Assembly: GCA_963753385.1 (NCBI GenBank)
Contig: CAVWCC010000004.1
Span: 225,128-289,127, forward strand
DNA from: JALZKA01 sp963753385
GTDB lineage: Bacteria; Actinomycetota; Thermoleophilia; Solirubrobacterales; 70-9
Length of the DNA: 64,000 nt
Direction: 5' to 3'
In this document: in pieces, positions 17,063 through 25,249 of the stretch
Layout: each line of letters starts with the position of its first letter
Numbering within the stretch: the first letter of the stretch is position 1
Translations under genes and position numbers: made by a program
The notes under the pieces: generated by a model
What the model was told of the DNA's origin: nothing
The model's database searches: none
The model's input: the letters and a program-made list of their open reading frames with translations, nothing else

Positions 17063-18220
17063 GTGAATCGCGGTGCAGTCGAGCCGTTTCGCGTCGCGGT
17101 GGGCGACGACGTGCTCCACGACCTGCGGCGCCGGCTTGCCGACACGCGCTATGCGTGGCCGGAGTCAGGCGACTGGGCGCTCGGCACGCCCACCAGCTAC
17201 CTGCGCGAGTTGGTCGACCACTGGCAGGCGGCGTTCGACTGGCGTGCCGTCGAGGACGGCCTGAACGCGATGCCGCAGTTCACGGTCGCGCTCGATGACG
17301 CGCGGCTGCACTTCGTGCACGCCAGGGGCAAGGGACCAGCGCCCGTTGCGCTGCTGTTCATCCATGGTTGGCCGGGTTCGTTCTGGGAGGTGCACAAGAT
17401 CCTGGGACCCCTCACGGACCCCGCGGCGCACGGCGGCGATCCCGCCGACGCCTTCGACGTCGTCGCTCCGAGCATCCCCGGCTACTGCTTCTCGAGCCAC
17501 CCCGGAACGCCGGGGTGGAGCCCCGCGCGCATCGGCGATCTCTTCGACGAGGTCATGACCGCTCTCCTCGGCTACGAGAGCTATGGCGTCCAGGGCGGCG
17601 ACTGGGGAGCCGTCATCGGAACCTCGCTCGGCCGCGAGCACAGCGCGTCGGTCAAGGGGATCCACCTGAACTTCAACGTCGTGCGGCCCGTCTTGGACGA
17701 GTCCGCGCCGCCGCTGACCGACGAGGAGCGCCGCTTCATGCAGGACATCGACGCGTGGCGGGCGGCGGAGACGGGCTATGCCCAGCTGATGGCGACCAAG
17801 CCGCAGACGGCGGCGCAGGGCGTCGCAGATTCGCCGGCGGGCCTTGCGGCCTGGATCGTGGAGAAGTTCCGCGCGTGGAGCGACTGCGCCGGCGATCTGG
17901 AATCGGTGTTCAGCAAGGACGAGTTGCTGACCAATGTGATGCTCTACTGGGTCACCGGCTGCATGGGCAGCGCCATGCGGCTCTACTACGAGAGGACCCG
18001 CGACACGGCCAGGAACCCCTCGCGCCCGGGATACGTGCACACGCCGACCGGCTACGTGTCCTTCCCCAAGGAAATCTGGTGTCCGCCCCGCTCGTGGCTG
18101 GAGCGGACGTACAACCTGCAGCGGTTCACCGCCGCCGACCGCGGAGGGCACTTCCCGGCCCTCGAGCAGCCCGACCTTCTCGTCGCGGACATCCGCTCGT
18201 TCTTCCGCGAGCTGCGGTAG
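17063..18220 (+). CDS. Epoxide hydrolase (alpha/beta-hydrolase fold)
   Basis: A 385-residue microsomal-type epoxide hydrolase. An EHN-like N-terminal lid (PFRVAVGDDVLHDLRRRLADTRY, WALGTPTSYLRELVDHW) precedes the alpha/beta core. The oxyanion-hole motif HGWPGS is at residues 101-106, nucleophile Asp180 is in GGDWG, and the catalytic His is about residue 363 in RGGHFPALE. It opens an epoxide to a vicinal diol through an alkyl-enzyme ester. The GTG start at 17063 lies 10 bases after the monooxygenase stop. It is 9 bases upstream of the dehydrogenase gene, so the three form one transcript. Confidence 0.93.
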   Translation: MNRGAVEPFRVAVGDDVLHDLRRRLADTRYAWPESGDWALGTPTSYLRELVDHWQAAFDWRAVEDGLNAMPQFTVALDDARLHFVHARGKGPAPVALLFIHGWPGSFWEVHKILGPLTDPAAHGGDPADAFDVVAPSIPGYCFSSHPGTPGWSPARIGDLFDEVMTALLGYESYGVQGGDWGAVIGTSLGREHSASVKGIHLNFNVVRPVLDESAPPLTDEERRFMQDIDAWRAAETGYAQLMATKPQTAAQGVADSPAGLAAWIVEKFRAWSDCAGDLESVFSKDELLTNVMLYWVTGCMGSAMRLYYERTRDTARNPSRPGYVHTPTGYVSFPKEIWCPPRSWLERTYNLQRFTAADRGGHFPALEQPDLLVADIRSFFRELR

Positions 18221-18229
18221 GGGAGCGAC

Positions 18230-19292
18230 ATGCGAGCGCTCAGGCTGTACGGGCCGAGGGACGTGCGACTGGACGACGTCGACGAGCCGCGTGTCGGCTC
18301 CCGGGACGTCAAGATCGAGGTCGAATGGGCCGGCATCTGCGGCTCGGACCTCCACATCTACGCAGGTGGTGGCCGCAACCGCAAGCATCCGCGGTTCGGC
18401 GAGCCGGGACCGCAGACACTGGGTCACGAGGGCGCCGGTGTCGTCGTGGAGGTCGGAGACGAGGTCGCCGATCGGGCGGTCGGCGACGCAGTAGCCGTCG
18501 AGCCGATCCTGACGGATGGGGTCTGCGCGGCGTGCCGGCGCGGCGAGTACCACCTCTGCCCCGGACCGGGGTCTCATTGGCGTGGACGCGCGCGGGGGCT
18601 GCTGGGCGGAGCGCGTCGTCGTCCCGGCCGAGCGGGCGCATGCGCTCCCGTCGGAAGTCGACGCGCGGCTGGGCGCCCTGGTCGAGCCCCTGGCAGTCGC
18701 GTGGCATGCCGTGCGCGGGTCGCGGATCGGCGCGGGCGGGTCGGCGTCTGTCACCGGCGCGGGCCCGATCGGCATCGGCGTCCTCCTCGCACTGCGCGCA
18801 CAGGGGGTAGAGCGCGTCTTCGTCAGCGAGCCTGCGCCGGCCCGCCGCGCGCTCGCGGCCAGGCTCGGGGCGACGACCACCGACCCGCTGTCCGCGGATC
18901 CCGTGCAGGTCGTGATGGAGGGCACGGACGGCGCGGGAGCAGACGCGGCCTTCGAGGCGGCGGGCGCAGGCCGCGAGTCGTTCCTCGCGTCGATCGCGAC
19001 TGTCCGGGCCGGCGGGGTCGCGACGCAGGTTGCGACCTACCACGGTCGCGAACTGCCGATGATCGACCCGGCGCACCTGCTTGTGACCGAGAAGGTCGTC
19101 ACCGGGAGCTTCTGCTACACGGCTGAGGACTTCCGCGCGGTCATCGACGCCATGGCGAGCGGCGCGATGCCGATCGCGGAGATGATCACGGCGGAGATCG
19201 CACTCGAGGACACGGTTGCCGCCGGCATCGAGCCGCTGTTGGCCGACGGACGCGACACGCACGTCAAGATCCTGCTCTCGCCGAGGCGGTGA
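18230..19292 (+). CDS. Zinc-dependent alcohol dehydrogenase, MDR family (frameshifted)
   Basis: A medium-chain dehydrogenase of about 354 residues. The catalytic zinc site CGSDLH and the GHEGAGVV segment are in the first frame, as is a shortened structural-zinc loop (CAACRRGEYHLC). Near 18570 the frame breaks. Removing one G from CCGGGGTCTC restores LCPGPGLIGVDARGGCWAERVVVPAE and the cofactor domain (VTGAGPIGIGVLLALRAQG), which ends at 19292. The one-base insertion in a G run suggests a sequencing error. The enzyme likely oxidises the diol or alcohol produced by the epoxide hydrolase or supplies the ketone for the Baeyer-Villiger enzyme in the same operon. Confidence 0.87.
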
Positions 19293-19309
19293 CCGAGACT
19301 CGGGCGGCG

Positions 19310-20095
19310 TCAGTCGCCCATGTCGTAGTAGCGCCTGAGCCTCGGGTAGCCGGTCACGGTCTGACCGCCGTCCACGTACAGGATCTGGCCCGTTATCCAC
19401 GCTGCGTCGTCGCTGGCCAAGAACGCCGCGGCTGCGGCGATGTCTACCGGCTGGCCATAGCGCCCGAGCGGCGTCGCTTCACGGAAGGCGCCCACAAGCG
19501 CGCGGTTCCCGGTCATCCGCTTGGTCATCGGCGTGTCGACGAGCCCGGGTCCGATCGCGTTGACGCGGATGCCGAACTCCCCCAGCTCGATCGCCGCGGT
19601 CCTCGTCAGGCTCACGACGCCGGCCTTTGCAGCGTTGTACGAGCCGGCGGCCTCCGCCGCGGTCTTGGCGTTGATCGAGGCGATGTTGACGATGGCGCCG
19701 CCCGTGCCCTGCGCGATGAACTGCCGCGCCTCGTGCTTGATGCTCAGAAAGCAACTCCTCAGTGTCAGGGCCTGGATCGCGTCCCAGCTCTGTGCCGATG
19801 TGTCGACGAGCAAGCTGCCGGCGCCCGCGCCAGCCACGTTCATCGCGCAGTTGAGCTCGCCGTGGCGCTCGACCGCGACCGCGACGAGGGCCGCGATCTC
19901 ATCCTCGTCGCGGACGTCGCACTGCTGTGTCGTGACGAGCCCGGACTCGTGCGCCGCCAGCCGTTCCATGCCAGCGCCGTCGACGTCACCGACGACCACC
20001 CGGCAGCCGTCCTGCACGAGTCGCAGCGCGATCCCGCGCCCGATTCCCGAGGCGCCTGCGGTGACCACCGCGACCCTGCCCGCAAGGCCACTCAT
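19310..20095 (-). CDS. SDR family oxidoreductase
   Basis: A 261-residue classical short-chain dehydrogenase. The cofactor motif is TAGASGIG. The structural NNAG motif is changed to NVAG, and the catalytic Tyr-x3-Lys lies in SYNAAKAG, after a Ser-containing IVNIASI strand. GDVDGAGM after strand 2, with an acidic residue, suggests NAD(H). The C-terminus WITGQILYVDGG is standard. Its ATG overlaps the stop of the acetoacetyl-CoA synthetase gene by 4 bases (ATGA), so the two are translationally coupled. A 3-hydroxybutyrate dehydrogenase-like role next to acetoacetyl-CoA synthetase is attractive, but the family signature does not prove it. Confidence 0.88.
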   Translation of the reverse strand: MSGLAGRVAVVTAGASGIGRGIALRLVQDGCRVVVGDVDGAGMERLAAHESGLVTTQQCDVRDEDEIAALVAVAVERHGELNCAMNVAGAGAGSLLVDTSAQSWDAIQALTLRSCFLSIKHEARQFIAQGTGGAIVNIASINAKTAAEAAGSYNAAKAGVVSLTRTAAIELGEFGIRVNAIGPGLVDTPMTKRMTGNRALVGAFREATPLGRYGQPVDIAAAAAFLASDDAAWITGQILYVDGGQTVTGYPRLRRYYDMGD

Positions 20096-22032
20096 CTGCG
20101 CGGCGTCAACGCCCCAGTCCGAGTGGCGAGCTCGACGAAGTAGTCGAGCGCGTCAGGGTTGGCGAGCGACTCGCGGCTGGCCGCCTTGTCGGGCGGCTCG
20201 CCCATGAGGATGCGCTTGACCGGGACCTCGAGCGCCTTGCCCGACAGCGTGCGCGGGACCTCGGCGATCTGGTGGACCTCGTTGGGGACATGGCGCGGCG
20301 AGCAGTCCTCGCGCACGCGCGCCTTGATCCGCACGACGAGGTCCTCGGCGAGGCGCTCCCCGTCGCGCAGGACGACGAACAGCGGCATCCAGCCGTCGGT
20401 CCCCTCGCGCGGGACGTCGACCACCAGCGCGTCGACGACCTCGTCGACCGCGAGCACCGCGCGGTAGATCTCGCCCGTGCCCATCCGGATGCCACCACGG
20501 TTGATCGTCGAGTCCGAGCGGCCGTGGATGATCGCGGTGCCGCGCTCGGTGATCTCGATCCAGTCGCCGTGGCGCCAGACCCCCGGATACGCCGAGAAGT
20601 AGCTCTCCCGCAGGCGCGACCCGTCCTCGTCGCCCCAGAACCCGATCGGCATCGAGGGCATCGGGTCGGTCAGCACGAGCTCGCCGACCTCGCCGACCAG
20701 CGCGTTGCCGTCCTCGTCGAACGCCTCCACCTTCGCGCCCAGGGAGCGCGCCTGCAGCTCGCCGCTGTGCACAGGCAGCGTCGGGACGCCGCCGACGAAG
20801 GCGGTGCACAGGTCGCTGCCGCCGCTGGTGGAGAACAGCCACGTGTCGGCGCCGACGTGCTCGTACACCCAGGCGAAACCCTCCGGCGACAGCGGCGAGC
20901 CGGTCGAGCCGACCGCCCGCAGCGCGCCGAGATCGCGCCCGGAGCGCGGCTCGACGCCCGCGTTCATGCACGCGGCTATGTACGAAGCACTCGTGCCGAA
21001 CATCGTCATCGCGGTCTCCTCAGCGAGGCTCCACAGCGCCCCCAGGTCCGGCGTGGCCGGGTTGCCGTCGTACAGCACGATCGAGGCCGGGGTCAGCAGC
21101 GCGCCGACCAGGAAGTTCCACATCATCCAGCCGGTCGTGGTGAACCAGAAGAGCCGGTCGCCCTCCTGGGCGTCGAGGTGCAGGTGCAGCTTCTTGAGGT
21201 GCTCGAGCAGGATCCCGCCCTGGCTGTGGACGATCGCCTTGGGCAGGCCGGTCGTGCCCGAGCTGTAGAGCACCCAGAGCGGATGGTCGAACGGCAGCTG
21301 CGCGAACCGAAGCGGCGCGCCGTCTGCGATCAGCTCGGGCGGCCAGCCCGATCCGTCGAGGTAGCCGAAGCGCACCACCTGCGCGCCGGTCTCCCCGGCG
21401 ATCTGCTCGACGACCGTCTCGCGGTCGAAGTCGCGGCCGCCGTAGCGGTAGCCATCGACCGCCAACAGCACCTTCGGCTTGATCTGTGCGAAGCGGTCGA
21501 TCACCGAGCGCGCGCCGAACTCAGGAGCCGCGCTGGACCACACCGCCCCAAGCGACGCGCTGGCCAGGAACGCAGCGATCGTCTCGGGGATGTTCGGCAT
21601 GTATGCCGCGACGCGATCGCCCGGGCGGACGCCGAGCCCCCGCAGGCCGGTCGCCAGCCGCGCGGTCTGCTCGCGCAGCTCGCCCCACGACCACGTCGAC
21701 AGCTCGCGCAGCTCGGACGCGTGCCGGATCGCCACCGCCGCGTCGTCGCGACCGCGGAAGAAGTGCTCGGCGTAGCTCAGCCGCGCGCCCGGGAACCACT
21801 GCGCGCCCGGCATCCCGCGACGGCCGAGCACCCTCTCGTACGGCGCGCTCGCCATGACGTCGAAGAAGTCCCAGACAGCGCCCCAGAAGCCCTCGAGGTC
21901 GGTGACCGACCAGCGCCACAGGTCGTCGTATGGGCCCTCGCGGCCGACCGCCCGCGCGAACCGGGTCAGCATCGCGCGCTCGATCCTCTCGCCCGACGGG
22001 CTCCACAGCACAGCGGGGGAGCGGCAAGACAC
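20092..22032 (-). CDS. Acetoacetate-CoA ligase (acetoacetyl-CoA synthetase)
   Basis: A 646-residue adenylate-forming enzyme that activates acetoacetate with ATP and CoA. The N-terminal ACS domain (YEHFFRG-like YAEHFFRGRDD) is present. WSSAAPEFGARSVIDRFAQI and VDGYRYGGR are the segments that separate acetoacetyl-CoA from acetyl-CoA synthetases. The P-loop YSSGTTGLPKAIVHSQGG, the GWMMWNF motif, and PGVWRHGDW near the hinge follow. The late LSGKALEVPVK Lys is the adenylation lysine. Length fits the family. GTG 22032 is the first in-frame start; GTG 22011 is an alternative. The enzyme suggests that the degraded substrate yields acetoacetate, as leucine/isoprenoid or branched-chain routes do. Confidence 0.93.
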   Translation of the reverse strand: MSCRSPAVLWSPSGERIERAMLTRFARAVGREGPYDDLWRWSVTDLEGFWGAVWDFFDVMASAPYERVLGRRGMPGAQWFPGARLSYAEHFFRGRDDAAVAIRHASELRELSTWSWGELREQTARLATGLRGLGVRPGDRVAAYMPNIPETIAAFLASASLGAVWSSAAPEFGARSVIDRFAQIKPKVLLAVDGYRYGGRDFDRETVVEQIAGETGAQVVRFGYLDGSGWPPELIADGAPLRFAQLPFDHPLWVLYSSGTTGLPKAIVHSQGGILLEHLKKLHLHLDAQEGDRLFWFTTTGWMMWNFLVGALLTPASIVLYDGNPATPDLGALWSLAEETAMTMFGTSASYIAACMNAGVEPRSGRDLGALRAVGSTGSPLSPEGFAWVYEHVGADTWLFSTSGGSDLCTAFVGGVPTLPVHSGELQARSLGAKVEAFDEDGNALVGEVGELVLTDPMPSMPIGFWGDEDGSRLRESYFSAYPGVWRHGDWIEITERGTAIIHGRSDSTINRGGIRMGTGEIYRAVLAVDEVVDALVVDVPREGTDGWMPLFVVLRDGERLAEDLVVRIKARVREDCSPRHVPNEVHQIAEVPRTLSGKALEVPVKRILMGEPPDKAASRESLANPDALDYFVELATRTGALTPRR

Positions 22033-22055
22033 CCGCGGGCACGGTAGCAGACGTT

Positions 22056-22097
22056 CCGCCTATCGACTGGACTCTATGTCCATCAGTGCGGTATCAT
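22056..22097 (+). promoter_or_regulatory. Promoter/operator of the ferredoxin-LDI operon
   Basis: TGGACT (22068-22073), an 18-base spacer and TATCAT (22092-22097) end 8 bases before the ferredoxin ATG, so the transcript is probably leaderless or nearly so. A perfect palindrome TGGAC-TCTAT-GTCCA (22068-22082) covers the -35. The 25 bases 22056-22080 match 22 of 25 in the P450 promoter at 31922-31946. The region is shared with the divergent acetoacetyl-CoA synthetase. Confidence 0.6.
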
Positions 22098-22105
22098 CCG
22101 TTCGC

Positions 22106-22294
22106 ATGCAAGTCCTAGCCGACCAGGACAAGTGCATCGGGAGTGGCAGCTGCGTGGTCGCCTGTCCTGAGGTGTTCGCCTTGAACGACGACGGCATCGT
22201 CGAAGTCCTTGAGAGCGACCCGGGCGAGGAGCTGCTCGACCAGGTCGACGAGGCGATCGGATCCTGTCCGGCGACGTGCATCTGGCGCGAGTAG
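22106..22294 (+). CDS. Small Fe-S ferredoxin (P450-type, with an extra cluster Cys)
   Basis: A 62-residue ferredoxin of the single-cluster type that serves actinobacterial P450s. Cluster residues are Cys10, Cys16 and Cys54 (followed by Pro). In the usual 3Fe-4S proteins the fourth position is Ala, Gly or His, but here it is Cys20 (VVACP), so a 4Fe-4S cluster is possible. One more Cys is at 58. The start ATG 22106 follows a -10 box by 8 bases with no ribosome-binding site, as expected of a leaderless mRNA. It would accept electrons from the reductase at 10,223 or FprA and pass them to the P450 at 31,998. It is co-transcribed with the LDI-like gene. Confidence 0.92.
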   Translation: MQVLADQDKCIGSGSCVVACPEVFALNDDGIVEVLESDPGEELLDQVDEAIGSCPATCIWRE

Positions 22295-22322
22295 GCGCAG
22301 GCGAGTAGCCGCAGGAGTCACG

Positions 22323-24494
22323 TTGAACTCTGAGGCCCTCCGCGGCGCCCACCCCTGGAGCGAGATCTTCGACACGGCCTCCGCGCTGCTCGAGCGTCAC
22401 GGTTGGCGCGCGCTCGTTGCAGACCTCGCGGCACCCCAGGGAGGGTCCGGGGCGGGAAGGCCACTGGCGCCTCTGTTCCGGAAGATCCGCGAGATCCCGA
22501 CGGACGTGTGGGCCTCGGCACTGGCCCCTGCGGCGCTCGTCGGGGCGGGCGCGGCCGCGACGACCGCTCGACGCGAAGCCGCCAGCCCCTCGCCGGAGCT
22601 GCCGCTGGAGGACCGCTGGGAGCGCTCGCTGCAGATCCCGGAGCGGGACGCGCCCCTGGGCCCGGTGAGTCGGGCGCGTCAGCAGCGAATGCTCGCGATC
22701 CTCGCGGGATTGGAGCTTGCCGCCATCGTAGGCGCACGGGCAGCCCCCGATCCGCGCAGGGAAGCGTTCGCGGTCGGGATGATGGCGCCTGGAGCGGGCT
22801 TCATCTACACCCGCGATCCCGTGTACTTCGCGGTTGCCGTGTCGGCGTTCGTGCTGACCCTGCTGCTCTGGTGGGCGACGGCAAACATCCTCCTCCCGCC
22901 CGCGGTCTGGGTCGCCGCCGCAGCCGTCGCCGGTCGGCGCGCGTCAGCGCGTGGCGGGTGGCGACCGGCGATCGCAGCGGTGCCGACGGCGCTGGCTGGC
23001 GTCGGCGTGTACCTCGGGCGTCGCCAACGCAGCCGGTTCAAGTCTCAGGTCGCGGCGGGACGGGAGCTCAACGAGGTCCTGGCGACGGTCCGCCCGCCGC
23101 TCCGCGGCGCCGACCGGCCCGCGCCCGACACGGTCGGGCCCGAGCTCAACGACTTCGAGCTCGGTCTCACCCGCACGCTCGTGGACATCGGGCTTCAGGC
23201 ACCCGACGACTGGTCGAACTACAACCTCATCGAGCAGTTCCAGAGCGCTTCTCTGAGGTATCAGATCAACTTCAACCAGTGGGCGCTCGCAATGCAGCAG
23301 TTCACGCGGGTTCCGGCGTTCCGCGGCTACCTCAGCGCGGCCCAGCAGGCGCTGTTCGCCAAGTACCAGGAGAAGAAGGTCTGGAGCTACTGGTTCTGGG
23401 AGAACCTCTGGGGCAATCTGGAGCTGAACCCGGACCCGATCCGCCGTCAGAACATCATGATGACGGGGTTCTGCGCCCTGGGCGTCGGGCTCTACGAGAA
23501 CGCGACCGGCGACATGCGCTTCAGCCGGCCAGGCGCCTTCCGTTTCCGGTGGAGCGATTCGCGCGTGTTCGACTACAGCCTCGAAGACATGTGCCGAGCG
23601 ATGGTCGACGACATGACGCGATCGCCATGGAGCGCCATGGTGTGCGAGCCGAACTGGCTGTTCGCGTTCTGCAACACCGTCGGCAACAGCGCGCTGATGA
23701 TCCACGACCGCCTCCACGGCACGGCCTTCCACGAGGCCACACGCCGTGGCTTCGAGCGCGCCATCGACGAGGAGTTCTCCAATCCCGATGGCTCATTGAA
23801 CTGGTATCGGTCGACGCGGACCGGCCTCGGGCTGTCCGGGAGCATCTTCTCGACCGAACTACGGCCCCTCATGCCGGACATCGCAGATCGTGGTTGGGCG
23901 CTCGCGCGCCGAGCGTTCGTCGACGACGGCGGCCAGGTGAGAACCCCGCTGCGAAACGTCGATCGGCTCGTTGATGGGGGCAACTACTCGTACGGACCGC
24001 TGCCGCCCTACGCCGCGATGATCGGCGCCGCGCGCGAGGTCGGCGAGGAGCGCCTTGCCCAGGCTGCGCTGGACGAGTTGCTCGACCGGCTTCCGCCGCA
24101 CGTCTCCGAGGGCGGCGTGCGCTTCGACGGCGCCTCGCTCTCAGGGACGGCTCAACTCGGTCGAGCCCTGTTCGGTCGCAAGGCCGGCTGGCTCGACGCC
24201 GTCACTCGTGGACGGCCCGCGGCATGGGACAGCGGTCCCGTCCTCGCCACCGTGCCCTACCCGGAGGTTCTCGTCGCCCGCGCCGTATCGGACGGCGCCA
24301 GGCTCGAGCTGGTCCTGAGGACGGGCACGGACCCCGGCCGGCGCGCCCTCGGCCTGGCGCAGCTGGAACCCGGCAGGGACTACGACGTGACCGGCGCCCT
24401 GGAGTCCTCCGTCACAGCCAAGCGCGACGGCACGGCGACGATCTCGGTGGACCTCGACGGACGCGCCGAGGTCTCCGTCGCTCCACGCGCCTGA
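22323..24494 (+). CDS. Membrane protein with linalool dehydratase/isomerase-like (LDI) domain
   Basis: A 723-residue protein. The N-terminal third has three or four hydrophobic segments (about residues 62-80, 126-145, 168-205, 218-235). The C-terminal part, from about residue 280, is alpha/alpha-barrel-like and matches linalool dehydratase/isomerase: W-x-ENLWG, PDPIRRQNIM, GLYENATGD, and a Cys441-x8-Cys450 pair in CEPNWLFAFCN with the same nine-residue spacing as the LinD active-site cysteines (Cys171/Cys180, from memory). A second LinD site, Met-x3-His, reads Met379-x3-Phe383 here, so chemistry may differ. The TTG start at 22323 has AGGAG five bases upstream; the longer frame would overlap the ferredoxin. 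The likely substrate is a tertiary or allylic terpenoid alcohol or alkene. Confidence 0.72.
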   Translation: MNSEALRGAHPWSEIFDTASALLERHGWRALVADLAAPQGGSGAGRPLAPLFRKIREIPTDVWASALAPAALVGAGAAATTARREAASPSPELPLEDRWERSLQIPERDAPLGPVSRARQQRMLAILAGLELAAIVGARAAPDPRREAFAVGMMAPGAGFIYTRDPVYFAVAVSAFVLTLLLWWATANILLPPAVWVAAAAVAGRRASARGGWRPAIAAVPTALAGVGVYLGRRQRSRFKSQVAAGRELNEVLATVRPPLRGADRPAPDTVGPELNDFELGLTRTLVDIGLQAPDDWSNYNLIEQFQSASLRYQINFNQWALAMQQFTRVPAFRGYLSAAQQALFAKYQEKKVWSYWFWENLWGNLELNPDPIRRQNIMMTGFCALGVGLYENATGDMRFSRPGAFRFRWSDSRVFDYSLEDMCRAMVDDMTRSPWSAMVCEPNWLFAFCNTVGNSALMIHDRLHGTAFHEATRRGFERAIDEEFSNPDGSLNWYRSTRTGLGLSGSIFSTELRPLMPDIADRGWALARRAFVDDGGQVRTPLRNVDRLVDGGNYSYGPLPPYAAMIGAAREVGEERLAQAALDELLDRLPPHVSEGGVRFDGASLSGTAQLGRALFGRKAGWLDAVTRGRPAAWDSGPVLATVPYPEVLVARAVSDGARLELVLRTGTDPGRRALGLAQLEPGRDYDVTGALESSVTAKRDGTATISVDLDGRAEVSVAPRA

Positions 24495-24571
24495 CCGATC
24501 GCCAGCGCCGCCACGCGCGCCCCGGGTCGTCCATTCCGCCCGCTAGTCTTGATTGAAAGTCGCTTGACGCC

Positions 24572-25201
24572 ATGCCCAAGGCCGCTACCGCAACTTCCGA
24601 GGCACCCCGTACCTTGCGCGAGGAGCAGCGCGCGTACACCCAGCGCAAGTTGATGGAGGCCGGGCTGCAGGTATTCGACGAGCACGGCTACACGCAGGCG
24701 AGCATCGACCAGGTCGTCGCGGCCGCCGGAGCCAGCCGCGCGACGTTCTACCTGCACTTCAAGAGCAAGGCGCAGCTCATGGAGCAGGTCATCATCGCGC
24801 GCCAGGCCGAGCTCTTGCCCTTGGTCCGCGAGGGCTTCTCGAAGATCCGCACGCGCAGCGACCTGCGGTCGTGGCTCGACACCGTGCTCACCGATTCACG
24901 CAGCGATGGCTGTCGGTACCTCAACGTCCGCTCGCAGGCCGCGTTGGTGGACGAATCGGTTGCCCGGCTTCAAGACAAGATGTTCGATGGGTACATCGAC
25001 GCGATCCTCGCGGACCGCTCGCTGTCCTCGCGGCAGGAGGACCGCGCCAGAGTGCGGGTGCGCCTGCTCATCCTCCAGCTCGAGCGGGCCGTTTACTTCT
25101 GGCTGGTGCGCGGGTGGGACGTCGACTATGACGACCTGCTGGACGCCCTCACCGACTCCTGGGTGGCCGGTCTACCCGGCTCCTTCATCAAGCGGCCCTA
25201 G
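24572..25201 (+). CDS. TetR family transcriptional regulator (intact paralogue)
   Basis: A 209-residue TetR repressor with an HTH nearly identical to that of the regulator at 5,632: REEQRAYTQRKLMEAGL, GYTQASIDQVVAAA, SRATFYLHFKSK. The C-terminal ligand domain (LDTVLTDSRSDGCRYLNV ... LERAVYFWLVRGWDVDYDDLLDALTDSW) also aligns with the other copy. Because the recognition helices are the same, both probably bind the same operator, for which the AGAC-N5-GTCT palindromes are the best candidates. It sits 77 bases after the LDI-like gene and is followed by a convergent SDR. The inducer is likely a pathway intermediate. Confidence 0.92.
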   Translation: MPKAATATSEAPRTLREEQRAYTQRKLMEAGLQVFDEHGYTQASIDQVVAAAGASRATFYLHFKSKAQLMEQVIIARQAELLPLVREGFSKIRTRSDLRSWLDTVLTDSRSDGCRYLNVRSQAALVDESVARLQDKMFDGYIDAILADRSLSSRQEDRARVRVRLLILQLERAVYFWLVRGWDVDYDDLLDALTDSWVAGLPGSFIKRP

Positions 25202-25249
25202 GCGAGACCGACCGCAGCGCCTGGCCCCACAAGGGGCCCGCGCCGGATG

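Noticed and set aside
15928..17145. 405-codon minus-strand frame opposite the Baeyer-Villiger monooxygenase
   Set aside because: Antisense shadow; no conserved motif, and the plus strand has the complete BVMO fingerprint.
17165..18925. 586-codon minus-strand frame spanning the epoxide hydrolase and alcohol dehydrogenase
   Set aside because: It runs across two real genes in the other direction and lacks any domain signature.
20272..22047. 591-codon open frame on the plus strand opposite the acetoacetyl-CoA synthetase gene
   Set aside because: It is rich in Arg/Ala/Asp with no family pattern, and the minus-strand frame has all acetoacetyl-CoA synthetase motifs. High GC content keeps the antisense frame open.
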